Of a DNA stretch of 64,000 nt, positions 39,766 through 48,159 are shown in pieces. The notes beneath the pieces were generated by a model. It was not told the origin of the DNA and searched no databases. It worked only from the letters and a program-made list of their open reading frames with translations. Origin of the DNA: Streptomyces spectabilis (lineage in GTDB: Bacteria > Actinomycetota > Actinomycetes > Streptomycetales > Streptomycetaceae); the NCBI RefSeq assembly GCF_008704795.1, contig NZ_CP023690.1:8256501-8320500 (forward strand). The letters run 5' to 3'. Both the position numbers and the translations under genes were made by a program. Numbering within the stretch: position 1 is the first letter of the stretch; the number at the start of each line of letters is the position of its first letter.

Positions 39766-40574
39766 CCGGACACCCTCCCGGCACGCCCATCAAAGGCACC
39801 ACCCGGCTGTACGCCGTCCTGGGAGACCCCGTCGCCCAGGTCCAGGCGCCCGCCCTGATGAATCCGCTCTTCGCACGCCTCGGCATGGACGCCGTGCTCG
39901 TGCCGGTGCACGCCCGGCCGCCGCACCTCGACGCCGTCGTGCGCGGCCTGCGGGGGATCGACAACCTCGACGGCATGTTCGTCACCGTGCCCCACAAGGT
40001 GGCCGTACGCCGGCTCGCCGACCGGTGCGGCCCGACCGCGGACATCGTCGGCAGCGCGAACGTGCTGCGCCGGGAGGCCGACGGCGCCTGGCTCGCCGAG
40101 AACTTCGACGGCTCGGGCTTCGTCACGGGGCTCGTCGCGGCCGGACACCGGCCCAAGGGCGCCCACGTGGCGCTCGTCGGGACGGGCGGCGCGGGCAGCG
40201 CCATCGCCGCGGCCCTCCTCGCCGCGGGCGTCGACCGCCTGTCCGCGTACGACACGGACACCGCGAAGCTCGGCGCCCTCGTCGCCCGCCTCGACGCCCA
40301 CTGGCCCGGCCGGGTCCGCGCGCTGGACGGACCGCACCTGCGGGACGTCGACATCGCCGTCAACGCGACCCCGCTCGGCCTGCGCCCCGACGACCCGCTG
40401 CCCTTCTCGCCGGACGGACTGCCGCCGGGCGGCGTGGTGGCCGACATCGTGATGAAGCCCCGCGAGACGAGGCTCCTGCGCGAGGCGGCCGCCCTGGGCC
40501 ACCCCGTCCACCACGGCATTCACATGCTCGAAGGCCAACTGGACGCCTACCAGGCCTTCTTCGGGCTTTCCTGA
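39762..40574 (+). CDS. rifI: Aminoshikimate/quinate dehydrogenase-like protein
   Basis: 270 residues from ATG 39762 overlapping the rifH stop. It belongs to the shikimate dehydrogenase family: N-terminal substrate domain (LYAVLGDPVAQVQAP, FVTVPHK), Rossmann loop LVGTGGAGSAIA and NATPLGL. RifI in the rifamycin cluster is a shikimate/aminoquinate dehydrogenase homologue considered accessory, because AHBA forms without it. The first conserved substrate motif reads VAQVQAP where shikimate dehydrogenases usually have a Ser pair, consistent with an amino substrate (inference). It closes the first AHBA block; a 167-bp gap with a likely promoter follows. Confidence 0.9.
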   Translation: MTGHPPGTPIKGTTRLYAVLGDPVAQVQAPALMNPLFARLGMDAVLVPVHARPPHLDAVVRGLRGIDNLDGMFVTVPHKVAVRRLADRCGPTADIVGSANVLRREADGAWLAENFDGSGFVTGLVAAGHRPKGAHVALVGTGGAGSAIAAALLAAGVDRLSAYDTDTAKLGALVARLDAHWPGRVRALDGPHLRDVDIAVNATPLGLRPDDPLPFSPDGLPPGGVVADIVMKPRETRLLREAAALGHPVHHGIHMLEGQLDAYQAFFGLS

Positions 40575-40591
40575 GGCCCGGCCCGGTGCAG

Positions 40592-40652
40592 GACCGAGGG
40601 CGCGCCGACTACCTGACCGAGGGATGCGGGGGCGTCGCCAGGCCTCTACTTT
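40592..40652 (+). promoter_or_regulatory. Candidate activator-dependent promoter of the AHBA synthase operon
   Basis: Two copies of GACCGAGGG lie at 40592-40600 and 40615-40623, 23 bp apart, roughly two helical turns. The second is part of ACTACCTGACCGAGGGATGC (40608-40627), which resembles the boxes before the two P450 genes and the methyltransferases. A -10-like TACTTT lies at 40647-40652, 24 nt from the GAGG core. No good -35 is present, as expected for an activated promoter. This is the weakest of the four copies. Confidence 0.45.
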
Positions 40653-40741
40653 GGACCTGTTGGTCATCTTTTCTCCCCTCCGCGGCACGCGGCCCCGACT
40701 GTCCCGCACCCCGCGTCGAGCCGATCCATGGTTGGAGAAAC

Positions 40742-41902
40742 ATGAACGTGCGACAGACGCCGGAATTCCCCGCGTGGCCGCAGTACGACGAGACGGAGCG
40801 CGAAGGTCTCGTCCGCGCCCTCGAACAGGGCCAGTGGTGGCGGATGGGCGGCAGCGAAGTCGAGTCCTTCGAGCGGGAGTTCGCCGACCACCACGGCGCC
40901 GCCCACGCCCTCGCGGTCACCAACGGGACGCACGCGCTCGAACTCGCCCTGCAGTGCATGGGCGTCGGCCCCGGCACCGAGGTCGTCGTCCCGGCCTTCA
41001 CCTTCATCTCCTCCTCCCAGGCGGCCCAGCGGCTCGGCGCGGTCGCGGTCCCGGTGGACGTCGACGAGGACACGTACTCCATCGACGTGGCGGCGACCGC
41101 CGCCGCCGTGACGCCGAGGACCCGGGTGATCATGCCCGTGCACATGGCGGGCTTCATGGCCGACATGGACGCCCTCGCCAAGCTGTCCGCCGACACGGGC
41201 GTCCCGCTGCTCCAGGACGCCGCGCACGCCCACGGCGCCCGGTGGCGCGGCAGGCGCGTCGGCGAACTCGGCTCCGTCGCCGCGTTCAGCTTCCAGAACG
41301 GCAAGCTCATGACCGCGGGCGAGGGCGGTGCCGTCCTCTTCCCCGACACGGAGATGTACGAGACGGCGTTCCTGCGGCACAGCTGCGGGCGGCCCCGCAC
41401 CGACCGCCGGTACCTGCACGAGATCGCCGGATCCAATCTGCGCCTCAACGAGTTCTCGGCGGCCGTGCTCCGCGCCCAACTGGGCCGCCTCGAACAGCAG
41501 GTGACCACCCGGCAACGGCGCTGGGCGCTCCTGTCCGGACTCCTCGGCGCGATCGACGGAGTGGTCCCGCAGCGCGGCGACGAGCGCACCGACTTCCCCT
41601 CGCACTACATGGCGATGTTCCGCGTCCCCGGCATCGGCGAGGAGCAGCGCAACGCGCTCGTCGACCGGCTCGTGGAGGCGGGCGTCCCGGCGTTCGCGGG
41701 CTTCCGCGCGATCTACCGCACCGACGCCTTCTGGGAGATCGGCGCGCCCGACGAGACGCCCGACGAGGTCGCCGAGCGCTGCCCGCGCACGGAGGCCATC
41801 AGCCGGGACTGCGTCTGGCTCCACCACCGGGTGCTGCTCGCCGCCGAGCAGGCCCAGCACGAGACCGCCGCGATCGTCGCGGACGCTGTGGCCGCCATAT
41901 GA
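40742..41902 (+). CDS. rifK: AHBA synthase (PLP enzyme, DegT/DnrJ/EryC1 family)
   Basis: 386 residues from ATG 40742, with GGAGAA just upstream. It is a PLP-dependent sugar-aminotransferase-like fold with the Schiff-base lysine at residue 188 in FQNGKLMTAGEGGA, the same number as in the characterised AHBA synthase. VTNGTHALELAL, PAFTFISSSQAAQRLG and LQDAAHAHGA are also conserved. It aromatises aminodehydroshikimate to 3-amino-5-hydroxybenzoic acid, the PKS starter, and in complex with the RifL type it may also transaminate the sugar precursor. This is the diagnostic gene of ansamycin and mitomycin-type pathways. It heads an rifK-L-M-N block with ATGA overlaps. Confidence 0.97.
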   Translation: MNVRQTPEFPAWPQYDETEREGLVRALEQGQWWRMGGSEVESFEREFADHHGAAHALAVTNGTHALELALQCMGVGPGTEVVVPAFTFISSSQAAQRLGAVAVPVDVDEDTYSIDVAATAAAVTPRTRVIMPVHMAGFMADMDALAKLSADTGVPLLQDAAHAHGARWRGRRVGELGSVAAFSFQNGKLMTAGEGGAVLFPDTEMYETAFLRHSCGRPRTDRRYLHEIAGSNLRLNEFSAAVLRAQLGRLEQQVTTRQRRWALLSGLLGAIDGVVPQRGDERTDFPSHYMAMFRVPGIGEEQRNALVDRLVEAGVPAFAGFRAIYRTDAFWEIGAPDETPDEVAERCPRTEAISRDCVWLHHRVLLAAEQAQHETAAIVADAVAAI

Positions 41903-43002
41903 GCGTCAGGACGGCCGTCGTCGGGCTCGGCTGGGCGGGCCGTGAGCTCTGGCTGCCGCGGCTGCGCGCGCACGCCGACTTCGACGTGGTGGCCGCCGTC
42001 GACACCGAACCCGCGGCGCGGGCCGCCTTCGACGCCGCCCTCGGCGTTCCCGTGCACCCGACGGCGGGCGCCCTCACCGCCGAGGACGTCGACCTCGCCG
42101 TCGTCGCCGTGCCCAACCATCTGCACGCCGAGGTGGCGGGAGCCCTCCTCGGCAGGGGCGTGCCCGTCTTCCTGGAGAAGCCGGTCTGTCTGACCGCCGC
42201 CGAGGCCGACGTCCTTGAAGCCGCCGAACGCGACGGCGGCGCCACGCTCCTCGCGGGCAGTGCCGCCCCGCACCGCGGTGACGTGGCGGCCCTCGCGGGC
42301 CTGGTGCCGGACCTCGGCCACGTCCGGCACGCCGACCTCTCCTGGATCAGGGCGCGCGGCGTCCCCCGGGCGGGCGGCTGGTTCACCCGGCGCGACGAGG
42401 CCGGTGGCGGCGTGCTGTTCGACCTCGGCTGGCACCTCTTCGACACGCTCGCCTCGCTGCTCGGCCCGGTCCCCTTCACCCAGGTCGTCGGCGTCACGTC
42501 GAGCGACTTCGTCAACGCCGCCGCCTGGGGCGCGGCCTGGCGCCGTGACCGGCCGGAGGCCGCAGGCGCCCCCGGCGACGTCGAGGACACCGCGCGGGGC
42601 TTCCTCGTCCGCGCCGACGGGATCTCCGTGTCGCTGCGCGCGGGATGGGCGTCGCACGAGGCCCTGGACGTCACCCGCGTCCAGCTCGTGGGCAGCGCGG
42701 GCACCGCCGAGCTGCGGTGCACGTTCGGCTTCAGCCCCAACCGCCACCCCGCGTCGGTCCTGACACTGACTCGTGAAGGCACCACCACGGCGGTCCCCGT
42801 GCCGGACGAGCCGATCGGCGACGAGTACCGGCGGCAGCTCGACGGCCTCGCCGCCGCCCTGAAGGAACCGGGCAGCCGCGGCAGGGCCGTCGGCGAGGCC
42901 CGCACGACGGTCCGCGTCATCGAGGACTTCTACGCCTCGGCCCGTTCCGCACCCGCGCGGAACGACGTGCCCGCCGGGCGGTGGACGGGGGAGAACCCAT
43001 GA
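41899..43002 (+). CDS. rifL: NAD(P)-dependent oxidoreductase, Gfo/Idh/MocA family (aminosugar branch)
   Basis: 367 residues from ATG 41899, overlapping the rifK stop by four bases. N-terminal Rossmann motif VVGLGWAG and the family EKP motif in FLEKPVCLT are visible; the C-terminal half carries GGGVLFDLGWHLFD. RifL homologues oxidise UDP-glucose at C3 so that RifK can transaminate it towards UDP-kanosamine (established for the rifamycin family). Overlap with both neighbours suggests translational coupling and fixed stoichiometry with the RifK homologue. Confidence 0.92.
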   Translation: MSVRTAVVGLGWAGRELWLPRLRAHADFDVVAAVDTEPAARAAFDAALGVPVHPTAGALTAEDVDLAVVAVPNHLHAEVAGALLGRGVPVFLEKPVCLTAAEADVLEAAERDGGATLLAGSAAPHRGDVAALAGLVPDLGHVRHADLSWIRARGVPRAGGWFTRRDEAGGGVLFDLGWHLFDTLASLLGPVPFTQVVGVTSSDFVNAAAWGAAWRRDRPEAAGAPGDVEDTARGFLVRADGISVSLRAGWASHEALDVTRVQLVGSAGTAELRCTFGFSPNRHPASVLTLTREGTTTAVPVPDEPIGDEYRRQLDGLAAALKEPGSRGRAVGEARTTVRVIEDFYASARSAPARNDVPAGRWTGENP

Positions 43003-43733
43003 CATCAGCGGTATCGGGAGAGCCGTCCGACGTACTGGACGAGGAGCACGCGAAAGGCCGGGGAGAGAGGACCGCGGCGACGCTCGCGCCCGTCAGGCGC
43101 GCCGTGGTCTTCGACCTGGACGGCGTCATCGTCGACAGCTTCGCCGTGATGAACGAGGCGTTCGCCCTCGCCTACAAGGAGGTCGTCGGCGAGGGCCCGG
43201 CCCCGTTCGACGAGTACCGGCGCCACCTGGGGCGCTACTTCCCGGACATCATGCGGATCATGGGCCTGCCCCTGGAGATGGAGGAGCCGTTCGTCCGCGA
43301 GAGCTACCGCCTCGCCCCCAAGGTGCCGGTCTTCGAGGGCGTCGTCGAACTGCTCCTGACCCTGCGCGTACGCGGGATCAAGCTCGCGGTGGCCACCGGC
43401 AAGAGCGGGCCGCGAGCGCGCTCCCTGCTGGAACAACTGGGCCTCCTGCCGTTCTTCGCCCATGTGCTCGGCTCGGACGAGGTGCCCCGGCCGAAGCCCG
43501 CGCCCGACATCGTGGAGCACGCCCTGCGCCTGCTCGGGGTGAGGGCCGACGAGGCCCTCATGGTGGGCGACGCGCCGACCGACCTCGCCAGCGCCCAGGG
43601 CGCCGGAGTGGCCGCGATCGCCGCGCTGTGGGCCGTGGACGACGCGGACGAACTGCTCGCCGCCCGGCCGGACGCCGTCCTGCGCCGCCCGGCCGACCTG
43701 CTGGACCTGTGCCCGCCCGTGCCGGGCGCCTGA
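42999..43733 (+). CDS. rifM: HAD-superfamily phosphatase (AHBA pathway)
   Basis: 244 residues from ATG 42999 (GGGGAGAA ribosome site at 42987; ATG overlaps the rifL stop). HAD motifs: nucleophile region VFDLDGVIVDSF, motif II VATGKSG, motif III KPAPDIVEHA and the acidic pair in VGDAPTDLASAQ. It resembles phosphoglycolate phosphatases. RifM-type enzymes act in kanosamine supply, hydrolysing the UDP-aminosugar or a phosphorylated intermediate. The first 30 residues before the motif are a low-complexity extension. Confidence 0.9.
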   Translation: MTSAVSGEPSDVLDEEHAKGRGERTAATLAPVRRAVVFDLDGVIVDSFAVMNEAFALAYKEVVGEGPAPFDEYRRHLGRYFPDIMRIMGLPLEMEEPFVRESYRLAPKVPVFEGVVELLLTLRVRGIKLAVATGKSGPRARSLLEQLGLLPFFAHVLGSDEVPRPKPAPDIVEHALRLLGVRADEALMVGDAPTDLASAQGAGVAAIAALWAVDDADELLAARPDAVLRRPADLLDLCPPVPGA

Positions 43734-43748
43734 GGAAGGGCCCGCGGT

Positions 43749-44723
43749 ATGGAGAGCGCCCCGGCCGGGGAGAGCGCCCTGTACCTGGGTGTCGACATCG
43801 GGGGCACCAAGGTCGCCTTCCGGGCGGAGACCGACGCGGAGTGCGTCCACGAGAGCGCGTTCGCGTGGCACCCGCGGCACAGCGCCGCCCGAGACCTACG
43901 CCAACTGGCCGACACCGTCGACGAGTTGCGGGCGCGCCTCGGTGTCCCCTTCCGGGTGGTGGGCGTCGCGATGCCCGCGACGGTCGACCCGGACGGGCAC
44001 GTCCGCGCCTGGCCGGGCAGACCGGAGTGGACCGGCACGGACCTCGGCGCGGCCCTGCGCCCGCTGTTCCCCGGAGCGGCCCTCGCCTGGGCGGACGACG
44101 GCGACCTCGGCGCGCTCGCGGAGTCCAGGGCCTCGGGCTGCGACGACCTGCTCTACCTCGGCGTGGGTACGGGCGTCGGCGGCGGCCTCGTCCTGGGGGG
44201 CGAGCCGTGCCCCGGGCCGGGCCGCGGCTCCTTCGAGGCCGGGCACATGGTCGTCGAGCTGAGCGGCCCGCGGTGCGACTGCGGCCGCAGGGGCTGCCTC
44301 CAGGCGCTGGCCTCGGGCCCCGCGACACTGCGCCGCGCGCACCGGCTGCGGGGGAGCGCGGTCACCTTCGACGACCTGCTCACGGCCTGGGGCGACGGGC
44401 GGCCGTGGGCCGTCACCGCGCTGCGCAGGACCTGCCGGGCCCTGGCCGCCGCGGCGGTGGGCGTCCAGGAGCTGCTCCGGCCGCGCCTCGTACGCGTCGG
44501 CGGCGGCTTCGCGAGCGGCATCCCCGGATTCGCCGGCCTCGTCGCCGACCACGTCACGGAACTGGCCCGCCCCGGCCTGCCCCCGCTCCCGGTGGAGCGG
44601 GCCGCGCTCGGCGGCCTTTCCTCCTTGCACGGCGCGGTGTCGCTGGCCCGCCTGATCGCACCACGCCCCTTTCCGGATTCCGCGGAGCGTCGGGAGAACA
44701 GCCGGGAATCCTTATCAGGTTGA
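43749..44723 (+). CDS. rifN: ROK-family kanosamine kinase
   Basis: 324 residues from ATG 43749, preceded by GAGGAAGGG at 43732-43740. ROK hallmarks: N-terminal phosphate loop DIGGTKVAF, and a zinc-type motif CDCGRRGCLQ after EAGHMVVE-like sequence. RifN phosphorylates kanosamine at O6, feeding the aminoDAHP step. The third codon from the end is TTA (44712-44714), the rare leucine codon read by the bldA tRNA in Streptomyces; it also lies inside the conserved promoter box of the following P450. The C-terminal ten residues are hydrophilic and outside the fold, so the TTA may be tolerated for regulatory reasons. Confidence 0.92.
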   Translation: MESAPAGESALYLGVDIGGTKVAFRAETDAECVHESAFAWHPRHSAARDLRQLADTVDELRARLGVPFRVVGVAMPATVDPDGHVRAWPGRPEWTGTDLGAALRPLFPGAALAWADDGDLGALAESRASGCDDLLYLGVGTGVGGGLVLGGEPCPGPGRGSFEAGHMVVELSGPRCDCGRRGCLQALASGPATLRRAHRLRGSAVTFDDLLTAWGDGRPWAVTALRRTCRALAAAAVGVQELLRPRLVRVGGGFASGIPGFAGLVADHVTELARPGLPPLPVERAALGGLSSLHGAVSLARLIAPRPFPDSAERRENSRESLSG

Positions 44724-44756
44724 GGGGTGCTCAACCAGTTATGGCTGGCCTATCGT
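44710..44756 (+). promoter_or_regulatory. Conserved box plus -10, promoter of first P450
   Basis: CCTTATCAGGTTGAGGGG (44710-44727) overlaps the end of the rifN homologue. After the TTGAGG core comes a 25-nt spacer and then TATCGT (44751-44756). The same box and spacing occur at 48002-48048, and with a 26-nt spacer on the minus strand at 51610-51656. Transcription would start near 44763, giving a leader of about 215 nt. Confidence 0.6.
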
Positions 44757-44760
44757 CCGG

Positions 44761-44866
44761 CGTATCGGCGAAGCACGGAGGATCGGCGGAGCACGGCGTA
44801 TCGGCGAGCACGGCGTATCGGCGGAGCACGGGGAATCGCCGGAGCACGGAGAAGTGGAGCACGGAG
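44761..44866 (+). repeat. Tandem 17-19-bp repeat in the leader of the first P450
   Basis: Five to six imperfect copies of cgtatcggcggagcacgg lie between the predicted start of transcription and the P450 gene. Copies differ by single-base changes and 1-2-base indels. Open frames across it encode only repeat peptides and are not credible genes. Confidence 0.8.
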
Positions 44867-44977
44867 AAATACCGGACGCCGGTCATTCGCCGCCCCGTAC
44901 GGCAGAGCCCGTCCCTGTTCCTGTCGCCCGCCGGTGGGTCAGCAGGTCACTTTCCTCGACGCAGAAGGGGTACCCCC

Positions 44978-46222
44978 ATGACAGCCACCGCCGAGAACGC
45001 GACCGAGCCGATCGACCTGCTCTCGCCGGACCTGACCGCCGACCCCTTCGCGATGTACGCGCGGATGCGCGAGCAGGCGCCGGTCCTGGCCGGCACGGTC
45101 CTCGGGTCACCGATGTGGCTCGTCACCGGCTACGACGACGTGCGTCTCGTCCTCACCGACCCGCGGTTCGTCACCGACCCGGCCTCCGTACGGGGCGAGA
45201 GCCCCGACGGCGGGCACGCCATCCTGAAGAAGCTCAACATCCCGTCCGACGTGGAGGACCTCATCGCCAAGGCGATGATGAACCTCGACGGCGCCCCGCA
45301 CGCCCGGCTGCGCAAGCTGGTCTCCCGCGCGTTCACCGCGCGACGGGTGGCCGAGATGCGCCCGCGCGTCGAGGAGCTGACCGCGCGGCTGCTCGACGGC
45401 ATGGCCGAAGCGGGCCGCGACGGCACGCCCGTCGACCTCGTCGAGTCGTTCTGCTACCCGGTGCCGATCGCCGTGATCTGCGAGCTGGTCGGCATCGACG
45501 AGGCGGACCGGCCGCAGTGGTCGGGGTGGGGGCGGGTGCTGTCCCTGATGCAGGTCGAGCACCTCCCCACCATCCTGCGCGAGTGCTCGGCACACGTCAC
45601 GGACGTGATCCGGCGCCGCCGCGCCGAGCCGCGCGACGACCTGATCTCCGCGCTGATCCAGGCCCAGGAGGACGACGGCGACCGGCTCTCCGACCGGGAG
45701 ATGGTCACCCTCGTCTTCACCATGGTGACCGCAGGCCACGAGTCGACGACGTACCTCCTCGGGAACTCCGTGCTCGCCCTCCTGGAACGCCCCGACCAGC
45801 TCGCCCTGCTGCGCGAGGACCCGTCCCGCTGGCAGCCCGCGGTGCGCGAACTCATGCGTCTGGGCCCCTCCCAGTTCGCGCAGCCCCGGTACGCGGCGCA
45901 GGACGTCGAGCTGAGCGGCGTGCGGATCCCCGCGGGCTCGGCGGTCACCCCGCTGCTCCTGGCCGCGAACACCGACCCGCGCAAGTACGCAGACCCCGAG
46001 CGCCTCGACGTCCACCGGGGCGCCGGGAGCCACGTCGGCTTCGGGATGGGGGTGCACCACTGCCTGGGCGCGCCGCTGGCCTATCTGGAGGCGGAGGTCG
46101 CGCTTCGGGCGCTGTTCGACCGGTTCCCCGGGATGTCCCTCGCGGTGCCGCGCGAGGAGATCCCGTGGGCGCTGCGGCCCGGCTTCACCCGGGTCGCGGA
46201 GCTTCCGCTGCGCCTCGCCTGA
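44978..46222 (+). CDS. Cytochrome P450 (ansamycin tailoring), paralogue 1
   Basis: 414 residues from ATG 44978 with AGAAGGGG upstream. This is a bacterial class I P450: I-helix AGHESTTYLL, ExxR as ELMR, and heme loop GFGMGVHHCLG with Cys362. There is no membrane anchor or fused reductase, so it needs a ferredoxin; one is encoded at 51758-51955. It shares its first 20 residues almost exactly with the P450 at 48160 and is similar throughout, showing duplication. In rifamycin and streptovaricin pathways such P450s oxidise ansa-chain methyls or carbons, or form ring bridges; the site here cannot be told. It converges with the flavin hydroxylase gene 29 bp away. Confidence 0.93.
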   Translation: MTATAENATEPIDLLSPDLTADPFAMYARMREQAPVLAGTVLGSPMWLVTGYDDVRLVLTDPRFVTDPASVRGESPDGGHAILKKLNIPSDVEDLIAKAMMNLDGAPHARLRKLVSRAFTARRVAEMRPRVEELTARLLDGMAEAGRDGTPVDLVESFCYPVPIAVICELVGIDEADRPQWSGWGRVLSLMQVEHLPTILRECSAHVTDVIRRRRAEPRDDLISALIQAQEDDGDRLSDREMVTLVFTMVTAGHESTTYLLGNSVLALLERPDQLALLREDPSRWQPAVRELMRLGPSQFAQPRYAAQDVELSGVRIPAGSAVTPLLLAANTDPRKYADPERLDVHRGAGSHVGFGMGVHHCLGAPLAYLEAEVALRALFDRFPGMSLAVPREEIPWALRPGFTRVAELPLRLA

Positions 46223-46251
46223 CCGCCCGCGGCGGATCGTGCGACGGCCCG

Positions 46252-47898
46252 TCAGACGGCCCCGCGCGGTGCGCCGGCCGGGACCGGTGCGCGCAGCTGG
46301 TCCCGCAGGTCGTCGAGCAGCTCCCGGGTGCCGTCGGGCCCGCTCGCGGCGCCGAAGACGTGGTAGTCCGGGCGGACCAGCAGGGCCGTCGCCCCGAACC
46401 GGGCGAGATACGGCCGGTAGACGTCATCGGTGTCCACCACCTCGACGACGCCGGGCGCCGCGGCGTCCACGGCCAAGGGCGCGTCCTTCGCCGCGGCTCC
46501 GGGTGGCACCAGCCGCACCACGTGGGCCGTAAGACCGTCGAGGAAGGAGAGCCGCTCCGCGTCGAGCGCGGCCCGCGGGTCATCCGTGGTCAGCAGCACG
46601 AAACCGCGGCCCACGACGTCGTCGAAGAGCCCGCAGGAGCCGTCCCGGTCCACGCGCCCTTGCGGGACGACCGCGCCCGCGGGTGCCTGTCCCGCGGACC
46701 GCTGGTGCAGCAGCCCGCCCGGGAGCGGCCTCGCGGGCTCCGGCCCCGACGGCGCGCGCCCGCGCCGGCCCGCCAGCACGGTCGCGTCCCGCTCGGCGGC
46801 GGCCACGGGGTCCGTCACACAGATCAGCCGGCCCAGCTGGACCGACGCCAGGATCGCCTCCCTGGCCTGCGCGCGGCGCTCCTCCGCATAGCTGTCCAGG
46901 AGCGACGGGGCCGCCCGCCCGCGCAGCGCCAGATCCAGCTTCCACGCCAGATTGGCCACGTCCCGGATGCCGGAGCACATGCCCTGCCCGGCGAACGGCG
47001 GCATGAGATGGGCCGCGTCCCCGGCGAGGAGGACGCGGCCCACGCGCCACCGGTCGGCCCAACTGGCCTGGAAGATGTACGTGGTGCTGCGCAGCAGCGT
47101 CGCGGTGTCGGGGGTGACGCCGAACGGGGCGAGCAGCCGCCAGGCCGCCGCGTCCCCGCTCAGCTCGGCGGCGCTCTCGCCCGGCAGGCGCATGAACTCC
47201 CAGCGCCGCCGCCCGGGGCCGCTGCCCACCAGGGTCGTGGGCCTGGCCGGGTCGCAGAGCTGCACGTTGGTCGGGGTGAACGCGCGCGGCTCGCGCAGTT
47301 CGACGTCGCAGAGCAGCCACTCGTAGGAGAACCCGAGGTCGGTGACGGGCACGTCGAGGTGGTCGCGCACGAAGCTGTTGGCGCCGTCGCAGCCCACGAC
47401 CCACCGTGCGGACAGGACGCGGGTGGTGCCGTCGCCGGTGGCCGCCGTCACCTCCACCCGCCGCTCGCCGTCGGCGATCCCCACAGCCTCGTGGCCGCGC
47501 AGGACCGTGACCCCGAGCGCCGCGGCCCTGGCCGCGATCAGCTCCTCCAGGGCGGGCTGGTGCATCGTGCTGGCGTCCGGCCAGCCGTAGGGGCCCGCCG
47601 TGGTGAAGGGGATGTCGAGGAGCGCCGCGCCCGCGGCGGTCCGCCACTGGTAGCCGTTGGCCGCCTCGGTGATCCGGCCGAGGTCCGGGCCGATGCCGGC
47701 GGCGGCGAGGAGCCGGGCCGTCTCCCCGTCGAAGCTGGTCGCCCGGGGGAGCGGATACGGCCGGCGGCGGCGCTCGAGCACGGTCACGCGCAGGCCGCGC
47801 TGGGCGAGCAGCACCGAAAGCACGGCACCGACCGGTCCGTTGCCCACGACGACGACATCCGCGTCCGTGGGGTCCGAAGGCACTTCGAAATGCGTCAA
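46252..47898 (-). CDS. FAD-dependent aromatic monooxygenase (MhpA / Rif-Orf19-like)
   Basis: Class A flavin hydroxylase: GxGxxG in VVVGNGPVGAVLSVLLAQRG, the DG motif GCDGANSFVRDHL, and the GD motif LAGDAAHLMPPFAGQGM. The C-terminal third is a thioredoxin-like domain typical of phenol and 3-(3-hydroxyphenyl)propionate hydroxylases. TTG 47898 is preferred (548 residues) because GTGAGG lies six bases upstream; GTG 47910 would add four residues but has no ribosome site. Rif-Orf19 is the homologue in rifamycin. By analogy this enzyme hydroxylates the AHBA-derived ring during chain growth so the naphthoquinone can close (inference). A strong sigma-70-like promoter precedes it. Confidence 0.9.
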   Translation of the reverse strand: MTHFEVPSDPTDADVVVVGNGPVGAVLSVLLAQRGLRVTVLERRRRPYPLPRATSFDGETARLLAAAGIGPDLGRITEAANGYQWRTAAGAALLDIPFTTAGPYGWPDASTMHQPALEELIAARAAALGVTVLRGHEAVGIADGERRVEVTAATGDGTTRVLSARWVVGCDGANSFVRDHLDVPVTDLGFSYEWLLCDVELREPRAFTPTNVQLCDPARPTTLVGSGPGRRRWEFMRLPGESAAELSGDAAAWRLLAPFGVTPDTATLLRSTTYIFQASWADRWRVGRVLLAGDAAHLMPPFAGQGMCSGIRDVANLAWKLDLALRGRAAPSLLDSYAEERRAQAREAILASVQLGRLICVTDPVAAAERDATVLAGRRGRAPSGPEPARPLPGGLLHQRSAGQAPAGAVVPQGRVDRDGSCGLFDDVVGRGFVLLTTDDPRAALDAERLSFLDGLTAHVVRLVPPGAAAKDAPLAVDAAAPGVVEVVDTDDVYRPYLARFGATALLVRPDYHVFGAASGPDGTRELLDDLRDQLRAPVPAGAPRGAV

Positions 47899-47956
47899 GG
47901 AAAACCTCACAGATACGCACTGCTGGAAGAGCTGAATTCCACCGTGCCGGAAATCG

Positions 47957-47990
47957 CTGGAACAGTATTCCAGGGCGCGAAACGTGTCAA
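47957..47990 (-). promoter_or_regulatory. Sigma-70-type promoter with palindromic operator for the monooxygenase
   Basis: On the minus strand TTGACA (47985-47990) is followed by a 17-bp spacer and TACTGT (47962-47967). A perfect palindrome CTGGAACAGTATTCCAG (47957-47973) covers the -10. The leader would be about 57 nt. The overlap suggests repression by a dimeric regulator not identified here. Confidence 0.6.
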
Positions 47991-48001
47991 GAAGCGGAAA
48001 A

Positions 48002-48048
48002 CCTTACCAGGTTGAGGGATACGCCACCGGCTATTCCTGCCCTAGCCT
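48002..48048 (+). promoter_or_regulatory. Conserved box plus -10, promoter of second P450
   Basis: CCTTACCAGGTTGAGGGAT starting at 48003, followed 25 nt after TTGAGG by TAGCCT (48043-48048). It matches the box before the first P450 in sequence and spacing, although the surrounding DNA differs, so selection rather than simple duplication seems responsible. It lies only 12 bp from the -35 of the divergent monooxygenase promoter. Confidence 0.6.
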
Positions 48049-48159
48049 GCCGAAGAGTCGTGTCAAGGGCCGTACGGACCCGGGAACTTCAAAGTCCGGG
48101 TCCGCCGTGCCCTATTCAGCTCCGCCGCCGCGAAATCCTCGACGCCGAAGGGGAGACCC

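Noticed and set aside
44727..44981. 84-codon frame over the P450 leader
   Set aside because: It encodes only the tandem repeat (RRST-type peptides) and ends inside the P450 start.
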